Positions 27,503 through 35,079 of a DNA stretch of 64,000 bases are shown here, piece after piece. Every line of letters starts with the position of its first letter. Position 1 is the first letter of the stretch. The stretch lies in contig NZ_FORN01000019.1 in assembly GCF_900114015.1 (NCBI RefSeq), forward strand, positions 28,251 through 92,250, given 5' to 3'. Below the pieces are notes generated by a model. That model saw only the letters and a program-made list of their open reading frames with translations, searched no databases and was not told the DNA's origin. The DNA is from Caulobacter sp. UNC279MFTsu5.1 (GTDB lineage: Bacteria > Pseudomonadota > Alphaproteobacteria > Caulobacterales > Caulobacteraceae). A program made the translations under genes and the position numbers.

Positions 27503-27925
27503 CTACTCCGCCATCGTCTCGCCGGACCCGCCGAACTCGGCCGGGAAGTCCTTCAGCTTGGGCAGGCCGTCGTGCATCGGCAGGACGGTCTCGGCGTAGT
27601 TCACGTGGACGCCGGGCGCGAAGGCCAGGGTGGGCAGGGTGGCGGCGAACACGTCCACCAACCCCAAGGTCGGATGGCGGGTCATCAGGTGCCCGCCGCA
27701 CTTGGCGCAGTATTGCCGCTGGCTGAAGCCGGTCTTCTGGTAGGTCGCCACCTCGTCGGATCCGTCGGTGATCCGCACGGCCTCGGGCTTCCACAGGCTG
27801 AAGGCGTTGACCGGTCCGCCGGACCACGAGCGGCACGAGGCGCAATGGCAATAGCCCATGGCCTCCGGCTCGCCGGTGACCTCCAACTGGACCGTGCCGC
27901 AAAAGCAGCTTCCGACATGGGTCAT
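27503..27925 (-). CDS. GFA/CENP-V-domain protein
   Basis: 140 aa. Zinc-binding cysteines of the glutathione-dependent formaldehyde-activating (GFA) fold are present: GSCFCG near the start, CHCASC at about 26-31 and CAKCG at about 73-77. Members bind zinc, and some act on S-hydroxymethylglutathione, but most are uncharacterised. Single gene; the region to the degP stop (27926-28030) holds only an imperfect hairpin. Confidence 0.9.
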   Translation of the reverse strand: MTHVGSCFCGTVQLEVTGEPEAMGYCHCASCRSWSGGPVNAFSLWKPEAVRITDGSDEVATYQKTGFSQRQYCAKCGGHLMTRHPTLGLVDVFAATLPTLAFAPGVHVNYAETVLPMHDGLPKLKDFPAEFGGSGETMAE

Positions 27926-28030
27926 GGCGTTTCCTCGACTTTCGTATCGTCAGTCGGTCCGCGCGGCCACGGTACTGCTCGCGCGCCCGCTGAACAAGCG
28001 TCGCGAGCAGCACCTGGCGGGAAGACGCCG

Positions 28031-29452
28031 CTAGGCCCGCAGCCGCGCCGTGATCCGCTGGCCGTTGCGCTCGATGGTCACGGTCCAGGCGGCGGCGGGC
28101 ACATTGGCGACCGCCGCCAGGTCGGCGGTGGTGTTGATGGCCCGGCCGTTGACTTCGCGGACGAAGTCGCCGGGCCGCAGGCCCGCGTTCAGGGCGAAGC
28201 CCTGGCCGATCTTGGTGACCAGCACGCCGCGGCCGGCGAAGGCGTCCACGCCCAGGTCCTGGGCCACGGCGGGCGACAGGTTGACCACGGTGGCGCCGTC
28301 GAACGGGTTGCGGCCCTTCAGCACCCGCTCGTCGCGGGGCGGGCTTTCCGGGGCGGCCTCGGCCCGCAGGGTCAGGGTCTGCTCCTTGCCGTTGCGGTTG
28401 ATCAACACCGAGACCCGGTCTCCGACCTTGTGGGTGCCGATGGCGAAGGCGCCGCCGCCCTCGTCGTTCACCGCCTGGCCGTCGATGGACAGGATCACGT
28501 CGCCGTCGCGGATGCCGGCCCGCTCCGCCGAGCCGCCGGGATAGACGTCGGAAATCACCACGCCGCGCGGCGCGGCCAGGCCCAGGCTGCGGGCGATGTC
28601 GCCGGTGACCGGCTGGCCCTTCACGCCCAGCCAGGGCCGCACCACGCTGTGGCCGCCGCCCAGGGCGGTGTTGACCACCTGCCGCACGACCGATGCCGGA
28701 ATGGCGAAGCCGACGCCGCTGGACGAGCCCGAGCGCGAGATGATGAAGGTGTTCACCCCGATCAGGTCGCCGTCCATGTCGACCAGCGGGCCGCCGGAAT
28801 TGCCCGGATTGATCGCCGCGTCGGTCTGGATGTAGCTGCCGAATTCGGCCGCGCCGACATCGGTGCGCGCCAGGGCCGAGACGATGCCGTTGGTCACCGT
28901 CTGGCCCACCCCGAACGGATTGCCCATGGCCAGGACCAGGTCGCCGACCTCCAACTGCTCCTGGTCGTCGATGGCGATCACCGGCAGGCGCTCGCCCTTG
29001 GTGTCGATCTTCAGCACCGCCAGGTCCGAGCGCGGGTCGTCCAGCAGCACCGTGGCCGGGAACTCCCGGCGGTCGGCCAACTGGACGGTGACGTCGCTCA
29101 TGCCCTCGATGTTGTGGTGGTTGGTGATGATCACCCCGTCGGCGCGGACGACGGCGCCGGAGCCCAGCGAGCCCTGCACCTGGTCGCGGGTGGCCCCGCC
29201 GCCGCCGCCCATGAAGAAGTCCCAGAACGGATCGACGCGCTGGCGCACCACGCGCTTGCTGGCCACGTTGACGATGGCCGGGGCGGTCTTCTTCACCACC
29301 GGCGAGAACGAGGCCTTCATCGACATCGGGTCGGACGGGACCCGGCGGGTTGGCTGGGCCAGGTCCGGGATCGTCTGGGCCTTCGACGGCCCCTGTGGCG
29401 AGCAGGCGGCCAGCAGGGCCAGGGCGGGAAGCACGACGCGATAGGATCGCAT
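28031..29452 (-). CDS. DegP/HtrA-like serine protease, lipid-anchored
   Basis: 473 aa. The signal peptide ends in lipobox LLAAC (Cys17), unusual for DegP, which is normally free in the periplasm. The trypsin-like domain has the triad His113 (ITNHHNIEG), Asp143 (RSDLAVLKI) and Ser219 (PGNSGGPL). Two PDZ domains follow (about 285-370 and 385-473). It should degrade or refold misfolded envelope proteins. A glycine run MGGGGG lies in the loop before the protease domain. Start at 29452 gives the lipoprotein signal; the longer frame does not. Confidence 0.92.
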   Translation of the reverse strand: MRSYRVVLPALALLAACSPQGPSKAQTIPDLAQPTRRVPSDPMSMKASFSPVVKKTAPAIVNVASKRVVRQRVDPFWDFFMGGGGGATRDQVQGSLGSGAVVRADGVIITNHHNIEGMSDVTVQLADRREFPATVLLDDPRSDLAVLKIDTKGERLPVIAIDDQEQLEVGDLVLAMGNPFGVGQTVTNGIVSALARTDVGAAEFGSYIQTDAAINPGNSGGPLVDMDGDLIGVNTFIISRSGSSSGVGFAIPASVVRQVVNTALGGGHSVVRPWLGVKGQPVTGDIARSLGLAAPRGVVISDVYPGGSAERAGIRDGDVILSIDGQAVNDEGGGAFAIGTHKVGDRVSVLINRNGKEQTLTLRAEAAPESPPRDERVLKGRNPFDGATVVNLSPAVAQDLGVDAFAGRGVLVTKIGQGFALNAGLRPGDFVREVNGRAINTTADLAAVANVPAAAWTVTIERNGQRITARLRA

Positions 29453-29572
29453 GGTTGTTGGGCGACTCCGTGGATTCCAGCCCGCAAGATCAGCCGAGCT
29501 TTCGGGCGCATTGATGGCGGCCAAGGTTCGGGATTTCGTCGCGAAGGCCTTCCCGCCGCTCTTCAAAGGCGG

Positions 29573-30820
29573 TCAGGCCACGCTGGGTTCCACCGCCACG
29601 GGCCGGGCCACGCGGATCGCCAGGACGGTGGCGCCCAGCAGCAGGGCGGCGGCGATCAGGGCCGGCAGGCCGGGCATGTGCAGGGTCGCGTCATGGCGCA
29701 CCGCCCAGGAGAACGGCAGCAGATAGAGCGACGGCCCGACGATGGCGGTGATGCCCATCATCGCCGAATTGGCGCCCTGCAGCTGCCCCTGCTCCCACGG
29801 CTCGACCCGCCGGGTCATCAGGCCCTGCAGGCCGGGCTGGATCAGACCGGTGAAAGCGAAGATCGGCAGGCCGCACAGATACAGCCATCCCGTCGGCGCC
29901 AGGCCGTAGATCAGGAAGCCGACCGCCCCGGAAAACAGGCCGATCAGCAGCGCCCCGCGCTCCCCGACCCTCTTGACCACCGGCCCGACCACGACGGTTT
30001 GCATCAGGATGCCGGCGATGCCGCTGCCCATCAGGGTCAGGCCGATGACGTTGACCGGCCAGTGGTAGCGATAGCCCATATAGAGAACGAAAACGCTGGG
30101 CAGCACATTGTGCGACAGCTGGAACAGGAAGCCCACGCCGGCCAGGCCCAGCAGGTTGGGCTTGCTCTTCAGCAGGTTAAGCGAACCGACCGGGTTGGCC
30201 TTCTTCCAGTCGAAGCGCTTGACCCGCTTGTCGACCGGCAGGGACTCGGGAAGCACGAAAAAGCCGTACAGCCAGTTGCACAGGGCCAGGCCCGCGCAGA
30301 CCAGGAACGGCAGGCGGTGATCGAAATGCCAAAGCCAGCCGCCCAGGGCCGGACCGAAGGTGAACCCCACCCCGAACGCCGCGCCCATCAGGCCAAAGCC
30401 CTTGGCCCGGTCCTGCGGCTGGGTGACGTCGGCCACATAGGCCCCGGCGGTCGAGAAACTGGCCGCCGTCATGCCGTTGAACACCCGGCCGACGAACAGC
30501 CACCAGATGGTCGGGGCGAAGGCCATGAACAGGAAGTCGACGCCCAGGCCGAAGATCGAGGTCAGGATCACCGGCCGACGGCCCCAGCGGTCGGACATCA
30601 GGCCCAGGATCGGCGAACAGAAGAACTGCATCACCCCCCAGGTGGTGGCGAACAGCACCACCCACAGGGCCGTCGAGGCGGTGTCGCCGCCGTTGAAGCG
30701 CTTCATTAGCTCGGGCAGCACGGGAATCATCACCCCCAGCGACAGCACGTCCAGGCAGGCGGTGATGAAGATGAAGCCGAGCGCGGCTTGTCTGTGGTTC
30801 CTGCTGACGGTCTTGGTCAT
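29573..30820 (-). CDS. MFS transporter, TetA-like
   Basis: 415 aa, twelve predicted membrane helices. The MFS loop 2-3 signature LGLMSDRWGRRPV is clear, and the N-terminus (ITACLDVLSLGVMIPVLPEL) resembles class A/B tetracycline efflux pumps. Substrate unknown; similarity of this kind does not prove tetracycline resistance. It is the last gene of a five-gene chain; its ATG overlaps the SRPBCC stop (ATGA at 30817-30820), which suggests co-translation and regulation by the operon's ArsR protein. Confidence 0.88.
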   Translation of the reverse strand: MTKTVSRNHRQAALGFIFITACLDVLSLGVMIPVLPELMKRFNGGDTASTALWVVLFATTWGVMQFFCSPILGLMSDRWGRRPVILTSIFGLGVDFLFMAFAPTIWWLFVGRVFNGMTAASFSTAGAYVADVTQPQDRAKGFGLMGAAFGVGFTFGPALGGWLWHFDHRLPFLVCAGLALCNWLYGFFVLPESLPVDKRVKRFDWKKANPVGSLNLLKSKPNLLGLAGVGFLFQLSHNVLPSVFVLYMGYRYHWPVNVIGLTLMGSGIAGILMQTVVVGPVVKRVGERGALLIGLFSGAVGFLIYGLAPTGWLYLCGLPIFAFTGLIQPGLQGLMTRRVEPWEQGQLQGANSAMMGITAIVGPSLYLLPFSWAVRHDATLHMPGLPALIAAALLLGATVLAIRVARPVAVEPSVA

Positions 30821-31323
30821 GCGTCGCCCTCCTTGGCGCGTTCTTGTACGTCCATAGCCGCTTGGCTGGCGAGACTTGTCAGCAGCGCGCGCCACCATTC
30901 GGCGTGGCGTTGCAGGAACACCGCGTCCGGGAAGCGGTGCCGCGCCACGTGCTCGATCGGAACCGTGTCCCAGCCGCGGTGCTCGACGGTGACGCGGGTC
31001 TCGTCGTCCACCGGCTCAAAGCGGACGTCGACCTCGGTGTCCATGCCCGGCGCGAAGCTGGCCTGGCGCCAGCCGAACACCAGCCGCCGGCCGGGATCCC
31101 AGATACGGACCGGGCCGATCTCGAACACCTTGCCGGACGACAGGCGCTCGACCAGGCGGGTCCCCTCGCCCGTGCGCTCGAAAGCCAGCACGCCCGGCGA
31201 GCGCGGGGTGAACGAGAACAGGGGGTTGGGCCTCCACCACGCGCCGATGTCGGCGGTGAACACCTCGAAGACCCGCAGCGGCGGCGCCTTGATGCGCAGG
31301 GCGACCAGGACCTTGGAGCTCAT
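30817..31323 (-). CDS. SRPBCC (AHSA1-like) protein
   Basis: 168 aa with the AHSA1/SRPBCC helix-grip pattern: VALRIKAPPLRVFEVFTADI at the N-terminus, WDPGRRLVFGW and TEVDVRFEPVDDETRVTVEH in the middle, and a long C-terminal helix. These bind hydrophobic ligands. ArsR-SRPBCC gene pairs are common, with the SRPBCC protein thought to bind a ligand. It overlaps arsR by 4 nt and the MFS gene by 4 nt. Confidence 0.88.
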   Translation of the reverse strand: MSSKVLVALRIKAPPLRVFEVFTADIGAWWRPNPLFSFTPRSPGVLAFERTGEGTRLVERLSSGKVFEIGPVRIWDPGRRLVFGWRQASFAPGMDTEVDVRFEPVDDETRVTVEHRGWDTVPIEHVARHRFPDAVFLQRHAEWWRALLTSLASQAAMDVQERAKEGDA

Positions 31324-31664
31324 GCCCCCTCTCCGCCGACCTTGCCGCCCTCGACATGCGCCTTCAGCGCCAGAAGCTGGTCGCTCCACAGGCCCTCGGC
31401 CGCCTCGGCCCAGGCCTTGAGCTCGGCCATCGGCGCGGGGCGCAGGGCGTAGACCCGCACCCGGGCGTCGAACGGCGGGTGGGTCTCCTCCACCAGGCCG
31501 GCCAGGCGCAGGGCGCGCAGGTGGCGGCTCATGGCCGGGGCCGACAGGCCGGCGGCCTGGGCCAGTTCGCCCGCCCTGCGCGGCCCCCGGCGCAGCAGGT
31601 CGACGGTCGCACGCCGATGCGGGTCGGCCAGGGCCGCCAGGGTGGCGTCGAGCGAGGCGGTCAC
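31320..31664 (-). CDS. ArsR-family transcriptional regulator
   Basis: 114 aa winged-helix protein: LADPHRRATVDLLRRGPRRA, then the recognition helix GLSAPAMSRHLRALRLAGLV and a wing with RVRVYALRP. No metal-binding ELCVCDL motif, so it belongs to the ArsR group paired with SRPBCC proteins and not to arsenic sensors. GTG start in a GTGA overlap with the MmcQ stop. It likely represses the whole five-gene operon from the AT-rich region at 32507-32553. Confidence 0.9.
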   Translation of the reverse strand: MTASLDATLAALADPHRRATVDLLRRGPRRAGELAQAAGLSAPAMSRHLRALRLAGLVEETHPPFDARVRVYALRPAPMAELKAWAEAAEGLWSDQLLALKAHVEGGKVGGEGA

Positions 31665-32044
31665 GAGGCCGCCGCCGGGAAGGCCGCGGAGACCCGGCCG
31701 GCCTCCAGCAAGGCGATCTGCCGCTTGTTGGCCTTCAGCCGCCAGGCCGCCTCCAGCGCCCCACGCAGGGTGGGCTCGTCGGCTTCGGCCAGCACGACCA
31801 GGGTCGCGCCCTTCAGCCCCCAGGCGCCCGGCACGGGCCGAAACGTCCGGGGCTCGACGCCCGTCACCATCTCCTGCTGGTCGCGGGTCAGCGCGACCAT
31901 GCCGAAGCTGGCGTTGGGATAGCCCAGGGTGGCGAAGATCCGCCCCACCCGGAAGTCGACCGTGCCCATGTGCGAGCTCTCGACGGCCTCGGGCAGGGCC
32001 AGGGCCAGGCGGCGGAAATCGTCTGGAGTCATCGGCGCCGTCAC
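31661..32044 (-). CDS. MmcQ/YjbR-family protein
   Basis: 127 aa of the MmcQ/YjbR type (CyaY-like fold): MTPDDFRRLALALPEAVES, then FRVGRIFATLGYP and a C-terminal helical part. Role unknown; members are often found near ArsR-SRPBCC and VOC genes. GTG at 32044 overlaps the VOC stop by 4 nt; an ATG four codons later (32032) is a possible alternative start. Confidence 0.85.
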   Translation of the reverse strand: MTAPMTPDDFRRLALALPEAVESSHMGTVDFRVGRIFATLGYPNASFGMVALTRDQQEMVTGVEPRTFRPVPGAWGLKGATLVVLAEADEPTLRGALEAAWRLKANKRQIALLEAGRVSAAFPAAAS

Positions 32045-32493
32045 GCCCAGCCCTTCACCACCTTAAGGCCGGACGCCGCCTCGGCCTCCTCCACGCTCAC
32101 GGCGCGGATCGGCGCGCCGACGGTCCAGAAATGGCCTTCCAGGTCGCGGCAGCGATAGGTGCGGTCGCCGTAGAACTGGTCGGCCGGCTCCATCAGGATC
32201 TCGGCCCCGGCCGCCCTGGCCCGCTCGCAGTGCGCGTCGATGTCGCCGTCCAGATGGATGTGGACGCTCTGGGTGTTGAACCCGTCGATCGAGGCCGGGC
32301 TCTTGTGCTTCTCGGTCCACTCGGCGCCGATCATCACCAGGCTGTCGCCGAAGCTCATCTCGGAATGGGCCAGATTGCCGTCGTTGTCCTCGATCAGCAT
32401 CACCAGCTCGAAGCCGAAGGCCGCCTCCAGCCATTTCAGCGCCGCCTTGGGGTCGCGATAGCAGAGGGCCGAGGTCAGGGAGGCGCGGGGCAC
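32041..32493 (-). CDS. VOC-family (PhnB/glyoxalase-like) protein
   Basis: 150 aa. Typical VOC pattern: LCYRDPKAALKWLEAAFGFE, HIHLDGDIDAHCERA and QFYGDRTYRCRDLEGHFW. First gene of the five-gene operon. Start is GTG at 32493 with GGAG (32501-32504, reverse strand) 7 nt upstream. The substrate is unknown; in this setting a role in modifying or sequestering the ligand sensed by the operon is an inference. Confidence 0.88.
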   Translation of the reverse strand: MPRASLTSALCYRDPKAALKWLEAAFGFELVMLIEDNDGNLAHSEMSFGDSLVMIGAEWTEKHKSPASIDGFNTQSVHIHLDGDIDAHCERARAAGAEILMEPADQFYGDRTYRCRDLEGHFWTVGAPIRAVSVEEAEAASGLKVVKGWA

Positions 32494-32506
32494 GGCGAAA
32501 CTCCAT

Positions 32507-32553
32507 TTGCGATTTGTCGAAATATTTAACGCATATAGAAACTAAAATCGCAA
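32507..32553 (-). promoter_or_regulatory. AT-rich candidate promoter/operator of the VOC-MFS operon
   Basis: Perfect inverted repeat TTGCGATTT (32507-32515) and AAATCGCAA (32545-32553) flank a 29-bp AT-rich core that contains an ATAT-N7-ATAT near-palindrome. On the - strand a TTGCGA (-35-like) and TTAAAT (-10-like) fall 18 bp apart. The segment is far more AT-rich than its surroundings and lies right before the ArsR-containing operon, so an ArsR site over the promoter is plausible. Not proven. Confidence 0.4.
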
Positions 32554-32563
32554 GCGATCGTGG

Positions 32564-32592
32564 TTGACGGACCTCACCGCGCCCTGTACCAA
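32564..32592 (+). promoter_or_regulatory. Candidate sigma-70-type promoter of the DUF1348-TetR operon
   Basis: TTGACG at 32564-32569, 17-bp spacer, TACCAA at 32587-32592. The -35 box is good; the -10 box is weak (three of six bases). The -10 lies inside the first of the two TGTAC palindromes, which fits repression by occlusion. Confidence 0.45.
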
Positions 32593-32618
32593 TCAGTACA
32601 ATTGTACCCCTCGGTACA
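32585..32618 (+). promoter_or_regulatory. Tandem palindromic operator, likely bound by the TetR protein
   Basis: Two 16-bp copies of TGTACC-N2-TCRGTACA stand 18 bp apart: 32585-32600 (TGTACCAATCAGTACA) and 32603-32618 (TGTACCCCTCGGTACA). The second is a perfect palindrome TGTACC-N4-GGTACA; the first has one mismatch. They cover the presumed -10 region and start site, just before the gene pair that encodes a TetR-family protein. The length, symmetry and place fit an autoregulatory TetR operator. Confidence 0.7.
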
Positions 32619-32634
32619 AAGCAGGAGAGCTCCC

Positions 32635-33105
32635 ATGTCTGCCGTCCGCCCCCCGCTTCCGCCCTTCACGCACGAAACCGCCGTCGCCAAGATCCGGGCC
32701 GCCGAGGACGGCTGGAACAGCCGCGACGCCCAGAAGGTCGCGCTCGCCTATACGGAGGACACCCGCTGGCGAAATCGCGCCGAGTTCGCGGACGGCCGCG
32801 CGGCCGCCCAGGCCCTGCTGGCCCGCAAATGGGACAAGGAGCTCGAATACCGGCTGATCAAGGAGTTGTGGGCCTTCACGGGCAACCGCATCTCGGTGCG
32901 CTTCCGCTACGAATATCGCGACGACTCGCATCAATGGCACGTGGCCTATGGCAACGAGCAGTGGGAGTTCGAGGCCGACGGCCTGATGCGGCGGCGCGAG
33001 GCCAGCATCAACGAGCGTCCGATCAGCGAGGACCAGCGCCGGTTCTTCTGGCCGCTGGGGCCGCGCCCGGCCGACCATCCGGGCTTGACCGAAATGGGGT
33101 TGTGA
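32635..33105 (+). CDS. DUF1348 (NTF2-like) protein
   Basis: 156 aa matching DUF1348: [52 protein letters not shown] and [19 protein letters not shown] are typical blocks. NTF2-like fold, function unknown. ATG at 32635 has AGGAG 8-12 nt upstream, which decides against the ATG at 32560. Followed after 4 bp by a TetR gene and probably controlled by it. Confidence 0.92.
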   Translation: MSAVRPPLPPFTHETAVAKIRAAEDGWNSRDAQKVALAYTEDTRWRNRAEFADGRAAAQALLARKWDKELEYRLIKELWAFTGNRISVRFRYEYRDDSHQWHVAYGNEQWEFEADGLMRRREASINERPISEDQRRFFWPLGPRPADHPGLTEMGL

Positions 33106-33109
33106 CCGC

Positions 33110-33673
33110 GTGGGCAAGGCAGTCGGTGATCGCGGCGGGGTGGTTCCGCTGCTGGCGGAGGCGTTCCGCGAATGCGGGTTCGAGGGCGCCAGCCTGTCGG
33201 TGATCAGTCAGCGAACCGGCCTGGGCAAGGGCAGCCTCTACAACTTCTTCCCCGGCGGGAAGGAGGAGATGGGGGCCGCCGTCCTGGCCGCGATCGACGC
33301 CTGGTTCGAGGCCGAGGTGTTCGCGCCGCTGCGCGCCGCCGGCGACCCGCGCGCGGCGATCACGGCAATGCGCGCGGCCGTCGACGCCTATTTTCGCTCC
33401 GGCCGGCGCGTCTGCCTGGTCGGGGCCTTCGCGCTCGACAATGTCCGGGAGCGCTTTCCCGGCCAGGTCCGCGACTACTTCGCCGCCTGGCGCGACGCCC
33501 TGGCCGGAATGCTCGAGCGCGGCGGCGTGGCGGCTCCCGAAGCGCGGGAGGCGGCCGAAGACGCCCTGATCCAGGTCCAGGGCGCGCTGGTGCTGTGCCG
33601 GGCCCTGGACGACCCGGAGGTCTTCACGGCGGGCCTGGCGCGCATGGAACAGCGACTGATGACCCTGCTTTAG
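33110..33673 (+). CDS. TetR/AcrR-family transcriptional regulator
   Basis: 187 aa. N-terminal helix-turn-helix at about residues 28-50 (ASLSVISQRTGLGKGSLYNF), then a helical ligand-binding domain. GTG start at 33110, four bases after the DUF1348 stop. It probably represses its own operon at the double TGTAC operator. The ligand is unknown. Its TAG stop shares bases with the stop of the convergent NPP gene. Confidence 0.93.
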   Translation: MGKAVGDRGGVVPLLAEAFRECGFEGASLSVISQRTGLGKGSLYNFFPGGKEEMGAAVLAAIDAWFEAEVFAPLRAAGDPRAAITAMRAAVDAYFRSGRRVCLVGAFALDNVRERFPGQVRDYFAAWRDALAGMLERGGVAAPEAREAAEDALIQVQGALVLCRALDDPEVFTAGLARMEQRLMTLL

Positions 33674-34923
33674 CGCAGCGCCGCCTTCACCGGCCCCAGT
33701 GAACCGTCGCCCTTGTCGCCCTTCACGCCGATCAGGCGGGTCAGCAGCGGATAGACGTCGACATTGTCGAACACCGACAGCACGACGCCGGACCGGAAGG
33801 CCGGACCGTGGGCGACGAACACCGCCCGCATGGCGGGGTCGAACGGGTCGTAGCCGTGGGCCCCGCCGTCGCGCGGATGCTCCTTCCAGCGCTTGGCGAT
33901 CGCGCTGGCGGTGGCGAAGTACCAGCCGCGCTCGGCCAGGCAGACGATCGGCGGGACGCGGGGATTGGTCCCGTAGGCGTAGCGGGCCGGGATCTTGCCC
34001 TTCTCCCAGCAGGTCAGGTGGTCGTGCGGCTTCAGCATCGCCGCCTTCACCTCGGCCTCGAAGCCCGGCAAGGCGCGCACGCCGACGATCGAGCCGGTGC
34101 TGACGAACCTGGCCTTGGCCGGGTCGACCAGGGTCGCCACGTCGACCAGGCGGCTCAGCGGCTGGGGCGCCATGCCGTGGTCGGCGACGACGACGATGTT
34201 GGTGGTTGCGTAGAGCCCCCTCGCCTTCAGCCCCTCGACCAGCCGGCCGATCGCGGCGTCGACCTTGGCGGCGGCGGCGTTCACCTCCGGCGAATCCGGC
34301 CCATAGTGGTGGCCTTCGGTGTCGGTGGCGTCGAAATAGAGGGTGGCCAGGCCCAGCGGCGGGGCCTTGGCGTCGATCCACGACAACACGGCGTCGACCC
34401 GGTCGGCATAGGCCAGCTTTTCGTCATAGACCTTCCAATAGCTGGGCCGCACGCCGTCGATCGCCGCTTCCGATCCCGGCCAGAACAGGACGCCGGCGTG
34501 AACGCCCTGCTGCTCGGCGCTGACCCAGATCGGCCTGGCCTGGCTCCACCAGCGCCCGTCGCCGACCGCGTCGTGGTTGGACATGCTGAAGCTGACGCCG
34601 GGGATGGCCTCGTCCTCCAGCGTGTTGTTGACCATGCCGTGGTGATCGGGCCGCTTGCCGGTGACCAGGGTGTAGTGGTTCGGATAGGTCAGGGACGGGA
34701 ACGACGGCCGCATGGCCCCGCGCGCGCCGTCGGCGGCCAGGGCGCTCAGGGTCGGGGTGTCGCCCCGGTCCAGATAGTCGGGCCGGAAACCGTCCAGCGA
34801 GATCAGGATGGTCAGGGCCGACTTCGTCGGCGCCTTGGCCGGCTCCGCCTGTGGGATCGAGGCGCAGGCGCCCAACATCAGGGCCAGGATCAGGGCCATC
34901 CAGCGATACACAACGACCATCAT
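33670..34923 (-). CDS. NPP-like (alkaline phosphatase superfamily) phosphodiesterase, lipoprotein
   Basis: 417 aa. Lipobox LMLGAC (Cys20). Alkaline-phosphatase-superfamily core of nucleotide pyrophosphatase/phosphodiesterases: LISLDGFRPDYL, then SLTYPNHYTLVTGKRPDHHG, where the Thr should be the nucleophile, FDATDTEGHHYGPDS and VVADHGMAPQ for the two zinc ions. Likely cleaves phosphodiesters or nucleotides in the periplasm. Start uncertain among GTG 34929 and ATG 34923 or 34920. Confidence 0.9.
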   Translation of the reverse strand: MMVVVYRWMALILALMLGACASIPQAEPAKAPTKSALTILISLDGFRPDYLDRGDTPTLSALAADGARGAMRPSFPSLTYPNHYTLVTGKRPDHHGMVNNTLEDEAIPGVSFSMSNHDAVGDGRWWSQARPIWVSAEQQGVHAGVLFWPGSEAAIDGVRPSYWKVYDEKLAYADRVDAVLSWIDAKAPPLGLATLYFDATDTEGHHYGPDSPEVNAAAAKVDAAIGRLVEGLKARGLYATTNIVVVADHGMAPQPLSRLVDVATLVDPAKARFVSTGSIVGVRALPGFEAEVKAAMLKPHDHLTCWEKGKIPARYAYGTNPRVPPIVCLAERGWYFATASAIAKRWKEHPRDGGAHGYDPFDPAMRAVFVAHGPAFRSGVVLSVFDNVDVYPLLTRLIGVKGDKGDGSLGPVKAALR

Positions 34924-35079
34924 ACGCACCTCGTCCCGGGACGCCCGCCCTATAGCCCGGTCTTGTGACGGCTCGCCATGTCTGTCGGCGACTTAACTTG
35001 GCGATGGCGGGCCGCCCGGCCATAGTCGCCGCATCTTTCAGGGAGTCGCCCGCATGACCGCCGCCGGAACCTGCTTCGC

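Noticed and set aside
27975..28010. Inverted repeat CTGCTCGCG/CGCGAGCAG downstream of the DegP-like gene
   Set aside because: 9-bp arms with an 18-bp loop and no T tract; too weak to call a terminator.
27575..30709. 1045-codon + strand open frame
   Set aside because: Antisense to the GFA, DegP-like and MFS genes with no recognisable domain.
29573..30820. Tetracycline resistance call for the MFS transporter
   Set aside because: TetA-like pattern alone is shared by many efflux and metabolite transporters; context does not support a specific drug.
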